Below, in pieces: positions 29,205 through 38,845 of a stretch of DNA of 64,000 bases. Where the stretch lies: assembly GCA_052174475.1 (NCBI GenBank), contig JBQMRO010000061.1:252841-316840 (forward strand), in the 5' to 3' direction. The notes under the pieces were generated by a model. It was not told the DNA's origin. It ran no database searches and saw only the letters and a program-made list of their open reading frames with translations. Every line of letters starts with the position of its first letter. Positions within the stretch are counted from its first letter, which is position 1. This DNA comes from Arsenophonus sp052174475 (GTDB taxonomy: Bacteria; Pseudomonadota; Gammaproteobacteria; Enterobacterales; Enterobacteriaceae). The position numbers were made by a program, and so were the translations under genes.

Positions 29205-30719
29205 ATGAATAAAGAAATTCTGGCTGTTGTGGAAGCGGTTTCTAATGAAAAATCGCTTCATCGCGAAAAAATCTTTGAGGCACTTGAAACCGCATTAGCA
29301 ACAGCTACTAAAAAAAAATATGAACAAGAAATTGATGTTCGCGTTAATATTGATCGTAAAACGGGAGATTTTGATACATTTCGGCGTTGGTTGGTAGTTG
29401 AAGAAGTCACGAAGCCAACACGTGAAATTACTTTAGATGCAGCAAAATTTGAAGATTCAGAGATTAAATCAGGCGATTACGTAGAGGATCAAATAGATTC
29501 TGTTACGTTTGACCGCATTACCACTCAAACTGCAAAACAGGTTATTGTTCAAAAGGTACGTGAAGCTGAAAGAGCAATGGTTGTTGAGCAATTTCGTAAA
29601 CAGCAAGGTGAAATTATTACCGGGGTAGTAAAAAAAGTTAATCGTGAAAACATTACCTTGGATTTAAGTAATAATGCCGAAGCGGTAATTTTGCGGGAAA
29701 ATATGTTACCACGTGAAAACTTTCGACTAGGTGACCGTGTGCGTGGTCTATTGTATAGTGTACGCCCAGAATCGCGTGGAGCACAACTTTTTGTTAGTCG
29801 TTCTTGTCCTGAAATGTTAGTAGAATTATTTCGCATAGAAGTACCTGAAATCGGTGAAGAAATTATTGAAATTAAAGCCGCTGTTCGCGACCCAGGATCG
29901 CGGGCAAAAATTGCTGTAAAGACAAATGATAAACGTATTGATCCAATAGGTGCTTGTGTTGGAATGCGTGGCGCAAGAGTACAAGCAGTATCAAACGAAC
30001 TTGGTGGTGAGCGTATTGATATTGTTCTATGGGATGATAATCCTGCACAATTTGTAATTAATGCAATGGCACCAGCTGATGTTGCTTCTATTGTCGTTGA
30101 TGAAGATAAATGTACAATGGATATTGCCGTTGAAAGTAGTAATTTAGCTCAGGCAATTGGTCGCAATGGACAAAATGTTCGCTTAGCTTCTCAGTTACTA
30201 AAAAAGCATCGTGGAGATAACAGATGGGAATTAAATACAATGACAGCAGAAGAACTTGAAGCTAAACATCAAGAAGAAGCAAATGCATCCATTAATACTT
30301 TTGTTAAGTATCTTGATCTTAATGAAGAGTTCGCTATTGCTCTAGTTGAAGAAGGTTTTTCTACATTAGAAGAATTAGCTTATGTACCAATCAATGAACT
30401 ATTAGAAATTAAAAGTCTTAATGAGACAACGATTAAAGTTTTGCGTGAAAGAGCAAAAACGGCGCTGACAACATTAAAATTAGCTCAAAAAGAAAGTACG
30501 GCTAATAATAAGCCAACTGAGGATCTGTTAAATCTACTAGGTATGAATCATGTTTTAGGAAAGAACCTAGCTTCTCATGGTATTTGTACATTGGAAGATC
30601 TTGCTGAGCAGGGAATCGAGGATCTAAGAGATATTGAAGAAGGGATAAATGATAAACAGGCTGGTGAAATTATTATGGCTGCACGCAATATTTGCTGGTT
30701 TGGCAATGATCCAAAATAA
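29205..30719 (+). CDS. nusA: Transcription termination/antitermination factor NusA
   Basis: NusA binds RNA polymerase and governs pausing, termination and antitermination. It has 504 residues (E. coli 495). In order: polymerase-binding N-terminal domain (1-125, MNKEILAVVEAVSNEK), S1 domain (about 135-200), KH1 and KH2 (about 230-345, with GMRGARVQA and AQAIGRNGQNV) and two acidic repeat domains to the end, AARNICWFGNDP. Between ASQL and WELN, about residues 329-340, it carries an insertion LKKHRGDNR relative to E. coli. GAGG precedes the ATG. infB follows after 21 nt. Confidence 0.97.
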   Translation: MNKEILAVVEAVSNEKSLHREKIFEALETALATATKKKYEQEIDVRVNIDRKTGDFDTFRRWLVVEEVTKPTREITLDAAKFEDSEIKSGDYVEDQIDSVTFDRITTQTAKQVIVQKVREAERAMVVEQFRKQQGEIITGVVKKVNRENITLDLSNNAEAVILRENMLPRENFRLGDRVRGLLYSVRPESRGAQLFVSRSCPEMLVELFRIEVPEIGEEIIEIKAAVRDPGSRAKIAVKTNDKRIDPIGACVGMRGARVQAVSNELGGERIDIVLWDDNPAQFVINAMAPADVASIVVDEDKCTMDIAVESSNLAQAIGRNGQNVRLASQLLKKHRGDNRWELNTMTAEELEAKHQEEANASINTFVKYLDLNEEFAIALVEEGFSTLEELAYVPINELLEIKSLNETTIKVLRERAKTALTTLKLAQKESTANNKPTEDLLNLLGMNHVLGKNLASHGICTLEDLAEQGIEDLRDIEEGINDKQAGEIIMAARNICWFGNDPK

Positions 30720-30740
30720 TTTGTAGCAGGAAGGAACAGA

Positions 30741-33356
30741 ATGGCAGATGAAACTGTAAAATCATTGGCAGCAGAGGTTCAAACTTCAATTGAACGCTTG
30801 GTACAGCAGTTTGCTGATGCTGGAATAAAGAAAACTGAAAATGACCCTGTTTCTCAAAATGAGAAAGAAACTTTACTTGCATACTTAAATCGTGAGGATG
30901 GAACGACAGGTAATCAAACTGGCAAATTAATACTACAACGAAAAACTCGTAGCACACTAACTGTGCCGAGTACTGGCGGAAAAAGTAAATCAGTTAATAT
31001 TGAAGTCCGTAAAAAGCATACATATATTGACCGCGATTCCTTAGAAAGGACAAAAGCTAAAGAACAAGTGAAGCATGAAACAGAAAAAAAAGAAAAACGT
31101 GAAGCAGCTGAAAAAGAAAAAATAAAACAAAATAAAAATAAGCAAAAAACAGCTAAAGCTAATCAAGATTTAGCTATTTATACTAAAAAACAGTATCGTG
31201 AAGCTGAGGCAGCAGAGTTTAAACGTAAAGCTGAAGAAGAAATGCAACGTAAGGTCGAAGCTGAAGCTAAACGGCTTGCTGAAGAAGCTCGTCGTATGGC
31301 AGAGGAAAATTTCAAGAGTTGGAGTGGTGATGATGAAGTAGAAGATAATATAGATTATCACACCATGACTTCTCGTCATGCTCGTGAAGCAGAAGATGAA
31401 AATGATGCTCAAGAAGAAGGTCGTCGAGCTAGAAATCGAGGAGGGAAGGTTACTCGGCAGAAAAAAAATAATAAACATTCTGAGAAATCTGATCGCGAAG
31501 AAGAGCGAGCAGTTAGTCGTACTAATAAAACCAAAGGTAAACAAAAAAAACCCAGTTTATTACATCAAGGTTTTACAAAACCGGTCACGGTTATTAACCG
31601 TGATGTTGTTATTGGCGAAACTATCTCGGTAGCTGAATTAGCAAATAAGATGGCAGTCAAAGGTTCCCAAGTTATCAAAACCATGATGAAAATGGGCGCA
31701 ATGGTAACTATTAATCAAATTATTGATCAAGAAACAGCACAACTTCTAGCAGAAGAGATGGGGCATAAAGTTATTTTACGACGTGAAAATGAGCTTGAAG
31801 AAGCGATTTTAAATGATCGTGATACAGGTAAAGCAATTGCAGAACCTCGAGCGCCAGTTGTTACGATCATGGGACATGTTGATCATGGTAAAACTTCATT
31901 ACTTGATTATATTCGTTCAACTAAAGTTGCATCAAATGAAGCTGGTGGTATAACACAGCACATAGGTGCCTATCATGTTGAAACAGATAAAGGTATGATT
32001 ACTTTTTTAGATACACCAGGACACGCTGCATTTACTTCAATGCGTGCGCGTGGTGCTAAAGCAACGGATATTGTTGTTTTGGTTGTTGCGGCAGATGATG
32101 GTGTGATGCCTCAGACGATAGAAGCAATTCAGCATGCCAAAGCTGCTAATGTGCCCGTTATTGTTGCAATTAATAAAATTGATAAACACGAAGCTGATCC
32201 TGATCGCGTCAAAAATGAGTTGTCGCAATATGGTATTTTGGCTGAAGAATGGGGTGGTGAAAATCAATTCATCAATGTATCTGCTAAAAAAGGGACAGGT
32301 ATTGATGAATTATTAGAAGCAATCTTATTGCAAGCTGAAGTATTGGAACTGAAAGCGATTCGTACGGGTATGGCAAGTGGTGTTGTTATCGAGTCTTATT
32401 TAGATAAAGGCCGAGGTTCGGTTGCTACGATTTTAGTTCAAGAAGGTACCCTTAATAAGGGTGACATTGTACTATGTGGTTTTGAGTATGGCCGTATTCG
32501 TGCAATGCGCAATGAATTAGGTCAAGATGTTGAGTCTGCTGGTCCATCGATTCCGCTTGAAATTCTTGGGTTATCAAACATACCTTCAGCAGGTGATGAA
32601 GCAACAGTTGTCCGTGATGAAAAGAAAGCGCGCGAGGTTGCACTTTATCGTCAAGGTAAATTCCGAGAAGTAAAATTAGCACGTCAGCAAAAATTAAAAC
32701 TAGAAAACATGTTTTCTAACATAGAAGATGATAAGATTTCTGAATTAAACATTGTATTAAAAACCGATGTACAAGGTAGTTGTGAAGCCATTATTGATTC
32801 CTTACAAGCATTATCAACTAATGAAGTAAAAATAAAAATTATTGGTTCTGGTGTCGGTAGTATTACAGAAACAGATGTTACATTAGCTACCGCTTCTAAT
32901 GCAATTATTATTGGTTTTAATGTACGAGCAGATACTTCAGCAAGACGTATTATCGAAAGTGAAAATTTAGATCTACGCTACTATTCGGTTATTTATAGTC
33001 TTATCGATGAGATTAAACAGGCGATGAGTGGTATGTTAGCGCCTGAATATAAACAGCAAATTATTGGATTAGCAGAAGTACGTTATGTATTTAAATCAGT
33101 TAAATTTGAAGCCATTGCTGGTTGTATGGTTACTGAAGGCATAATAAAACGTAATAATTCTATCCATGTATTGCGGGATAATGTAGTTATTTATGAAGGT
33201 AAATTAGAATCATTACGTCGATTTAAAGATGATATCAACGAAGTGAGTAATGGTATGGAGTGTGGTATTGGTGTGAAGAATTATAATGATGTACGTGTTG
33301 GTGATATAATAGAAGTGTTTAAAATCATTGAAGTAAAACGTTCTATTGATAATTAA
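30741..33356 (+). CDS. infB: Translation initiation factor IF-2
   Basis: GTPase that places initiator fMet-tRNA on the ribosome. It has 871 residues (E. coli 890). An N-terminal IF2N-like domain (1-50) is followed by a highly charged Lys/Glu/Arg-rich linker (about 85-265), a second IF2N domain (about 290-345), then the G domain with GHVDHGKTS at about 378, DTPGHAAF and NKIDK. Domain II and the C-terminal fMet-tRNA-binding domain follow. AGGAAGG lies 7 nt before the ATG. Second gene of the nusA operon, ended by a strong terminator 25 nt downstream. Confidence 0.98.
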   Translation: MADETVKSLAAEVQTSIERLVQQFADAGIKKTENDPVSQNEKETLLAYLNREDGTTGNQTGKLILQRKTRSTLTVPSTGGKSKSVNIEVRKKHTYIDRDSLERTKAKEQVKHETEKKEKREAAEKEKIKQNKNKQKTAKANQDLAIYTKKQYREAEAAEFKRKAEEEMQRKVEAEAKRLAEEARRMAEENFKSWSGDDEVEDNIDYHTMTSRHAREAEDENDAQEEGRRARNRGGKVTRQKKNNKHSEKSDREEERAVSRTNKTKGKQKKPSLLHQGFTKPVTVINRDVVIGETISVAELANKMAVKGSQVIKTMMKMGAMVTINQIIDQETAQLLAEEMGHKVILRRENELEEAILNDRDTGKAIAEPRAPVVTIMGHVDHGKTSLLDYIRSTKVASNEAGGITQHIGAYHVETDKGMITFLDTPGHAAFTSMRARGAKATDIVVLVVAADDGVMPQTIEAIQHAKAANVPVIVAINKIDKHEADPDRVKNELSQYGILAEEWGGENQFINVSAKKGTGIDELLEAILLQAEVLELKAIRTGMASGVVIESYLDKGRGSVATILVQEGTLNKGDIVLCGFEYGRIRAMRNELGQDVESAGPSIPLEILGLSNIPSAGDEATVVRDEKKAREVALYRQGKFREVKLARQQKLKLENMFSNIEDDKISELNIVLKTDVQGSCEAIIDSLQALSTNEVKIKIIGSGVGSITETDVTLATASNAIIIGFNVRADTSARRIIESENLDLRYYSVIYSLIDEIKQAMSGMLAPEYKQQIIGLAEVRYVFKSVKFEAIAGCMVTEGIIKRNNSIHVLRDNVVIYEGKLESLRRFKDDINEVSNGMECGIGVKNYNDVRVGDIIEVFKIIEVKRSIDN

Positions 33357-33378
33357 TATCTACTTTATTAATACTTGT

Positions 33379-33410
33379 TAAAAGGCCATAACATCAGTTA
33401 TGGCCTTTTA
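33379..33410 (+). terminator. Intrinsic terminator after infB
   Basis: A perfect 14-bp stem TAAAAGGCCATAAC / GTTATGGCCTTTTA with a four-base loop, just behind infB. In E. coli rbfA is cotranscribed with infB; this hairpin would cut the operon here. Confidence 0.92.
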
Positions 33411-33451
33411 ACTAAAAAGTTAAAATAATCATTTAGATCGAGTATATTGAT

Positions 33452-33507
33452 TATTACTTATTACTTATTACTTATTACTTATTACTTATTACTTATTACT
33501 TATTACG
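33452..33507. repeat. Tandem repeat, eight units of TTATTAC
   Basis: Eight perfect 7-bp units (56 bp) in the widened infB-rbfA gap. Non-coding. It is the longest simple repeat of the window and probably variable by slippage. Confidence 0.97.
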
Positions 33508-33661
33508 ATGACATTAATTCTAATATTAATAAATAATATTTAATAGTTATTATTGATAATATATCAAAATTAAATAGATATAAGTATTAAATTTTAATTT
33601 TCTAAAAAAATAATAATTAATGCTCATTATATTTATTTTACCCCGTGAGGAGAATATCATA

Positions 33662-34078
33662 ATGGCAAGAGAATTTAGTCGGGCTAAGCGTGTTGCTCAG
33701 GAAATACAAAAAGAGATCGCTATCATTCTTCATCAAAAAATTAAAGATCCACGTGTTAAAATGGCTACTGTTTCAGGAGTAGAAGTTTCTCGTGATCTGG
33801 CTTATGCCAAAATATATGTAACTTTTTTAAACATATCCGCAAAAAAATATAAAACAGATACGCTTAAAAATGGTATTCAAGTTTTGAATAGCGATATGGC
33901 AAAACATATTCGTTCTTTACTGAGTAAAACAATGCGTTTATCTATTGCTCCTGAATTAACTTTTTTTTATGATAGCTCTTTGGTGGAAGGTATGCGTATG
34001 TCTAATTTAATTAGAAACGTGATCCGTGATGATGAAAAACGTCATCATAAAGCTAAAAATAATAAAGAGAGAAAATAA
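33662..34078 (+). CDS. rbfA: 30S ribosome-binding factor A
   Basis: RbfA binds 16S rRNA near helix 1 and is needed for late 30S maturation and cold adaptation. The product has 138 residues (E. coli 133). The KH-like fold is recognisable from REFSRAKRVAQEIQKEIA, IKDPRV and VSRDLAYAKIYVTFLN through ELTFFYDSSLVEGMRMSNLI. The C-terminal tail is lysine-rich. I start at ATG 33662, preceded by GAGGAG; the frame extends 14 codons upstream without homology. The TAA stop overlaps the truB ATG (taATG), so the two are coupled. It may partly offset the loss of RimP. Confidence 0.96.
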   Translation: MAREFSRAKRVAQEIQKEIAIILHQKIKDPRVKMATVSGVEVSRDLAYAKIYVTFLNISAKKYKTDTLKNGIQVLNSDMAKHIRSLLSKTMRLSIAPELTFFYDSSLVEGMRMSNLIRNVIRDDEKRHHKAKNNKERK

Positions 34079-35028
34079 TGAGGTTTACTCGTGATGTTCA
34101 TGGGGTATTCTTATTAGATAAACCGGCAAAACTTTCATCTAATGATGCTTTACAAAAAGTACGGCGTTTATTTAATGCTAAAAAAGCTGGTCACACAGGA
34201 GCACTAGATCCTTTGGCAACCGGCATGTTGCCTATTTGTTTGGGTGAGGCTACAAAGTTTTCACAATTTTTACTTAATTCAGATAAATGCTATCATGTTA
34301 TTGCTCGTTTAGGACAGCGTACTGATACTTCAGATGCGGATGGCAAAATTATTTGCCAACGTCCGATTAAAATAACTCAGCAGCAACTTGATAAGGCATT
34401 AGATAATTTTCGTGGTAATTTAATTCAAATGCCATCTATGTATTCTGCACTTAAATATCAGGGTAAGCCACTTTATGAATATGCTCGTAAAGGGATTACT
34501 ATTGATCGTGAAGGGCGACCGATTACTATTTATGATTTGCAATTTGAGCGCTGGCATGAGAATGAATTAGAATTAACAATTCATTGTTCTAAAGGAACTT
34601 ATATACGAACTATTATTGATGATTTAGGTGAATTATTGGGTTGTGGTGCTCATGTAGTTTGTCTAAGGCGTTTACAGGTAGCTAATTATTCCAGTGAACG
34701 TATGGTAACAATAGAGCAATTATACTTGCTTAAGCAGCAAGTGGAATTAGGGAGAACTTCCTTAGAGGCACAATTAGATCCTTTATTATTACCAATAGAT
34801 GCAACTGTTAATCATTTTCCTGAAGTTAATATTTCATCGATTATTGCAACCTATTTTAAACAGGGGCAATCGGTTGTTGTTGCTAATTATAGCCTTTCTA
34901 AAGGAAATAAAGTTCGAGTAACAGAAGGTGATGTGCATAAATTTATTGGCATTGCTGAGATTGATGAACAAAATAGGATAGCTCCTTCTCGTTTAAGTGT
35001 TGGAAGTAAAATGTTTAATAAGATTTAG
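34078..35028 (+). CDS. truB: tRNA pseudouridine-55 synthase
   Basis: Makes pseudouridine 55 in the T loop of tRNAs and also acts as a tRNA chaperone. It has 316 residues (E. coli 314). The catalytic aspartate is Asp44 in GHTGALDPLATGMLP. Further TruB motifs are KFSQFLLNSDKCYHV, GQRTDTSDADG and SKGTYIRTIIDDLG near residue 180. The C-terminal PUA-like domain (about 250-316) is present. The E. coli N-terminal basic extension is shorter. It overlaps rbfA by one base, and a hairpin lies between it and rpsO. Confidence 0.97.
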   Translation: MRFTRDVHGVFLLDKPAKLSSNDALQKVRRLFNAKKAGHTGALDPLATGMLPICLGEATKFSQFLLNSDKCYHVIARLGQRTDTSDADGKIICQRPIKITQQQLDKALDNFRGNLIQMPSMYSALKYQGKPLYEYARKGITIDREGRPITIYDLQFERWHENELELTIHCSKGTYIRTIIDDLGELLGCGAHVVCLRRLQVANYSSERMVTIEQLYLLKQQVELGRTSLEAQLDPLLLPIDATVNHFPEVNISSIIATYFKQGQSVVVANYSLSKGNKVRVTEGDVHKFIGIAEIDEQNRIAPSRLSVGSKMFNKI

Positions 35029-35066
35029 ATCTTATCTTGCACAATGAAAACTTAAAGAATATAATA

Positions 35067-35089
35067 AGCCTTTTCTATAAGAAAAGGCT
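35067..35089 (+). terminator. Hairpin between truB and rpsO
   Basis: AGCCTTTTC / GAAAAGGCT stem with a five-base loop. There is no clear T run behind it, so it may be a weak terminator or a processing or regulatory structure in the rpsO leader. Confidence 0.5.
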
Positions 35090-35139
35090 GAATTAGAGAT
35101 CGGCATTTCTTGTGTTTAATGAAAAATTTGGAGTTATTT

Positions 35140-35409
35140 ATGTCTCTAAGTATTGAAGCAAAAGCGCAAATTATTGCGGACTATAGTCGCGATAAAAATG
35201 ATACAGGTTCTAGTGAAGTTCAAATTGCTCTTTTGACTGCGGAAATTAATTATTTGCAAGATCACTTTGCAGTGCATAAAAAAGACCACCACAACCGCCG
35301 AGGGCTATTGCATATGGTTGCTCAGCGACGTAAACTATTAAATTACCTGAAGTCTAAAAATATTACTCGTTATACTACACTTATTGAGCGCTTAGGATTA
35401 CGTCGTTGA
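35140..35409 (+). CDS. rpsO: 30S ribosomal protein S15
   Basis: S15 binds the 16S rRNA three-way junction and in E. coli also represses its own mRNA through a leader pseudoknot. It has 89 residues, the E. coli length, starting MSLSIEAKAQIIADYSRD and holding NDTGSSEVQIALLT and KKDHHNRRGLL, the rRNA-binding turn, and ending IERLGLRR. GGAG lies 6 nt before the ATG at 35140; an upstream extension of the frame has no homology. It is followed by a terminator and then pnp, as in E. coli. Confidence 0.98.
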   Translation: MSLSIEAKAQIIADYSRDKNDTGSSEVQIALLTAEINYLQDHFAVHKKDHHNRRGLLHMVAQRRKLLNYLKSKNITRYTTLIERLGLRR

Positions 35410-35433
35410 TTAGTTAGTTTCAAAAGAAAAAAA

Positions 35434-35455
35434 GAAGGGGCTTCTAGCCCCTTTT
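35434..35455 (+). terminator. Intrinsic terminator after rpsO
   Basis: AAGGGGC / GCCCCTT stem with five-base loop followed by TTCT, about 25 nt behind rpsO. It corresponds in position to the rpsO-pnp terminator of E. coli. Confidence 0.88.
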
Positions 35456-35565
35456 CTGCTAGAAATCAGAAAAAATATTTAGAATTAGTTTATACTTACA
35501 AAGTAACTTTAAGAAATAAATTTCTTCAATGTTTTTCTAAATAATATAAACTTATTTAACTACAA

Positions 35566-35597
35566 CTGGGAATGGGGGGATGGACTCCCAATCCCAG
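35566..35597 (+). promoter_or_regulatory. pnp leader stem-loop, probable RNase III site
   Basis: CTGGGA.TGGG.G pairs with CTCCCAATCCCAG in the leader about 130 nt before pnp. E. coli pnp mRNA has a leader duplex cleaved by RNase III and then degraded by PNPase itself. This hairpin lies in the equivalent place, and rnc is present in the same window. Assignment by position and structure only. Confidence 0.6.
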
Positions 35598-35728
35598 CTA
35601 ATGACCTTACTGATATTCATAAGATAAGTAAAATATTCAGTTTGTTATTAGTCATGAGGAAGAGTATGTAGCAATAAAAGAAATATTGGTGTTATTATAT
35701 ATAAAACAGCTATTAAAAGGGTATTATT

Positions 35729-37822
35729 TTGCTTAATCCTATTATTCATAAATTTCAATATGGCCAAAATATCGTCACTATCGAAACTGGAATGATTGCG
35801 CGTCAAGCTACTGCTGCAGTTATGGTTAATATAGATGATACAGCCGTATTTGTCACTGTTATCGGACAGAAAAAAGTGAAAGAAGGGCAGAATTTCTTTC
35901 CACTGACAGTCAATTATCAAGAACGATCATATGCTGCAGGTCGAATTCCCGGTAGTTTTTTTCGTCGTGAAGGTCGCCCTGGTGAAAGTGAAACACTGAT
36001 TGCTAGACTGATTGATCGTCCACTTCGCCCTTTATTTCCAGATGGATTTATTAATGAAATACAAATTATTGCTACCGTTGTATCTATTAATCCACAAATA
36101 AATCCAGATATTGTTGCTATGATCGGTGCATCTGCTGCATTAACTATATCGGGTATTCCATTTAATGGTCCAATTAGTGCAGCGCGTGTTGGTTATATTG
36201 ATGACCAGTATGTTTTAAATCCTACTATTGATGAATTAAAAAGTAGCCGCTTAAATTTAGTTGTCGCAGGTACGTCGAGTGCGGTATTAATGGTAGAGTC
36301 TGAAGCTGATTTATTAACGGAAGAGCAGATGCTTGGTGCAGTTATTTTTGGTTACGAGCAGCAACAAATCGTGATTGAGAATATTAACACCTTGGCAGCT
36401 GAAACAGGCAAAGAAAAATGGAATTGGCAACCTGAAGCAATTAATCAAGAATTACATAAGCGTATCGCTGAATTAGCTGAACAGCGCTTAGGTTATGCTT
36501 ATCGTATTACTGAAAAACAAGAACGTTACACTAATGTTAATGCGATTAAAGAAGATGTCACTAATGCCCTTTTAGCGAAAAATGAATCTTTAGATCCTGC
36601 TAAAATAAATGAAATTCTTTCCAGTTTAGAGAAAAAAATTGTTCGTACCCGAGTATTAAAAGGTGAACCACGGATTGATGGGCGAGAAAAAGACATGGTA
36701 CGTTCACTTGATGTCCGTACTGGTGTATTGCCTCGTACCCATGGTTCAGCATTATTTACTCGCGGAGAAACTCAAGCGTTAGTCACAGTAACTCTTGGTA
36801 CTGAACGTGATGCGCAAATTATTGACGAGCTTATGGGTGAATATATTGATCGTTTCCTATTCCATTATAATTTCCCTCCTTATTCAGTAGGTGAAACAGG
36901 CCTTATTGGTTCACCAAAACGTCGTGAAATTGGCCATGGACGTTTAGCTAAACGTGGAGTATTAGCGGTGATGCCAAACCAGTCAGAATTTCCCTATACT
37001 ATACGTATAGTGTCTGAAATTACTGAATCTAATGGCTCTTCTTCTATGGCTTCCGTCTGTGGGGCGTCACTAGCATTAATGGATGCCGGTGTTCCAACTA
37101 AAGCAGCGGTGGCAGGTATTGCAATGGGATTAGTGAAAGAAAACGATAATTTTGTTGTGCTTTCTGATATTTTGAGTGATGAAGATTATTTAGGCGATAT
37201 GGATTTTAAAGTTGCAGGCAGTCGTGAAGGTATTAGTGCTCTACAAATGGATATTAAGATTGAGGGTATTACACGTGAAATTATGCAAGTTGCCTTAAAT
37301 CAGGCAAAAGGGGCTCGTTTACACATTTTAAGTGTTATGGAAGAGGCTATTAATGGTCCTCGTGAAGAGATTTCTGAATTTGCACCACGTATTCATACTA
37401 TTCATATCAATCCAGACAAGATCAAAGATGTGATAGGTAAAGGTGGTTCTGTTATTAGAGCATTAATTGAAGAAACTGGCACTACGATTGAAATTGATGA
37501 TGATGGTACCGTAAAAATTGCTGCAACCGATAACTCTAAAGCAGAAGCGGCTATTAGTCGTATTAAAGATATTACCGTAGAAGTTGAAGTTGGTCGCGTT
37601 TATCCTGGCAAAGTCACACGTATTGTTGACTTTGGTGCTTTTGTTGCCATCGGTAGCGCCAAAGAAGGATTGGTCCATATCTCTCAAATAGCAGAAAAAC
37701 GCGTTGAAAAAGTGATTGATTATTTACAGTTAGGCCAAGAAGTGCCAGTTAAAGTGTTGGAAATTGATCGACAGGGTCGTATTCGTCTTAGTATAAAAGA
37801 AGCAGTTTCTATAGAAAGTTAG
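35729..37822 (+). CDS. pnp: Polyribonucleotide nucleotidyltransferase (PNPase)
   Basis: 3'-5' phosphorolytic exoribonuclease, core of the RNA degradosome. It has 697 residues against 711 in E. coli; the missing part is the variable tail behind the S1 domain. Two RNase PH domains (about 1-210 and 320-545) are joined by a helical domain. The KH domain has IKDVIGKGGSVIRALIEETG near 565, and the S1 domain runs from about 620 to 690 (GKVTRIVDFGAFV). The start is TTG at 35729, giving MLNPI as in E. coli, which also uses TTG; AAGGG precedes it. Regulation by the leader hairpin is likely. Confidence 0.97.
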   Translation: MLNPIIHKFQYGQNIVTIETGMIARQATAAVMVNIDDTAVFVTVIGQKKVKEGQNFFPLTVNYQERSYAAGRIPGSFFRREGRPGESETLIARLIDRPLRPLFPDGFINEIQIIATVVSINPQINPDIVAMIGASAALTISGIPFNGPISAARVGYIDDQYVLNPTIDELKSSRLNLVVAGTSSAVLMVESEADLLTEEQMLGAVIFGYEQQQIVIENINTLAAETGKEKWNWQPEAINQELHKRIAELAEQRLGYAYRITEKQERYTNVNAIKEDVTNALLAKNESLDPAKINEILSSLEKKIVRTRVLKGEPRIDGREKDMVRSLDVRTGVLPRTHGSALFTRGETQALVTVTLGTERDAQIIDELMGEYIDRFLFHYNFPPYSVGETGLIGSPKRREIGHGRLAKRGVLAVMPNQSEFPYTIRIVSEITESNGSSSMASVCGASLALMDAGVPTKAAVAGIAMGLVKENDNFVVLSDILSDEDYLGDMDFKVAGSREGISALQMDIKIEGITREIMQVALNQAKGARLHILSVMEEAINGPREEISEFAPRIHTIHINPDKIKDVIGKGGSVIRALIEETGTTIEIDDDGTVKIAATDNSKAEAAISRIKDITVEVEVGRVYPGKVTRIVDFGAFVAIGSAKEGLVHISQIAEKRVEKVIDYLQLGQEVPVKVLEIDRQGRIRLSIKEAVSIES

Positions 37823-37977
37823 CTGAAATAGAAACACAGATTTCTACAGAATAATTTGACGTAATGCTTGATGTCCTGTAAAAAAAGAGCACCTACTCAG
37901 TTTTTTAATAACTAAGTCTCTAGTAATTATCAAGATTTACGGAATATATTGATCATTTTTCCTTTAAGAAAAGGAAA

Positions 37978-38845
37978 TGAATTCTTTTCTACTCTGGAAC
38001 ATTATACTGCTGCTATTATTTTAATATCGGTTGCAGCAGTGCAAACTGGCATAAAAATGAAAATTTTATAATTCCATTATAACAAGAAGTAATATTAGCT
38101 TGTATTTGAACAGATCTTGAAAGACTGTCATCTCTGATGATGAATTCATATAACTTTTATATGAACATCATATTGTTGTATAATAGTTTTAGATTAAAAG
38201 GCGGTAGCAGGTAATGCTTTACTCTAGCGCTAGTTATATCTCCTGATATTTCAGAAATTTTTTATTTTTTTTGGAATATATTTTCATAATCAGACAATTT
38301 TATTATTTTGCCTATCGAGAGTTAATTGTATTTTAAAGCTTTATCCAACTTACAACTTCGTGTGCCTGAATCGGGATATTCTGTTGTATTATAATGGTAG
38401 ATATCAATTGACTCATGGTGATCTCCTGAGCTGACGTATTATCGACAATATTAAAATTATTTTTTTCTGCAGCTTATAACATTATTAGAAAAGAAAGAGA
38501 TAGAACTGAAATAGCACAAACTAATTTATTATCTCGTTATAATCAAACGGAAAAATAGCAATTTAGAGACCATAGAATATAGTTGAATACTATTAAGTAA
38601 AACTAATGAAAAAAACCTTGGTAATCGGTTCGTCTGAAAAAAACTTAACAGATAACACTTCTCTTGCTGAGAATATTAGTGAAACTAACTTCTATTTAGG
38701 TAAAAAATCCAAGTCTTGGAGATAATCATAGCTATATAGTGTTATTCAAGCTGATAGTAGCTAGAAACGTACACATAACTTTTTGAGCACCGCTATGATC
38801 TGTTAGAACTGTCTTTGTTAGTCAGGACCAAGACAACACCTTTCA
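37978..38845 (+). pseudogene. nlpI: nlpI ghost, outer-membrane lipoprotein
   Basis: The best preserved piece is near 38645-38705: LTDNTSLAENISETNFYLGK, almost identical to the E. coli NlpI stretch TDNTSLAEHLSETNFYLGK. Later, near 38770-38830, HNF.EHRYDLLELSLL follows. The 5' end near 37978 reads MNSFL, as in the NlpI signal peptide region, but the TPR region between is unreadable. The position between pnp and deaD is that of nlpI. NlpI is an adaptor for peptidoglycan hydrolases and their proteolysis. Confidence 0.9.

Noticed and set aside
31170..31544. 124-codon minus-strand frame rich in Phe and Ser
   Set aside because: Antisense shadow of the Lys/Glu-rich linker of infB.
33452..33507. Possible CRISPR array from regularly spaced repeats
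   Set aside because: The units are directly adjacent 7-mers with no spacers; it is a simple tandem repeat. No cas gene is present.
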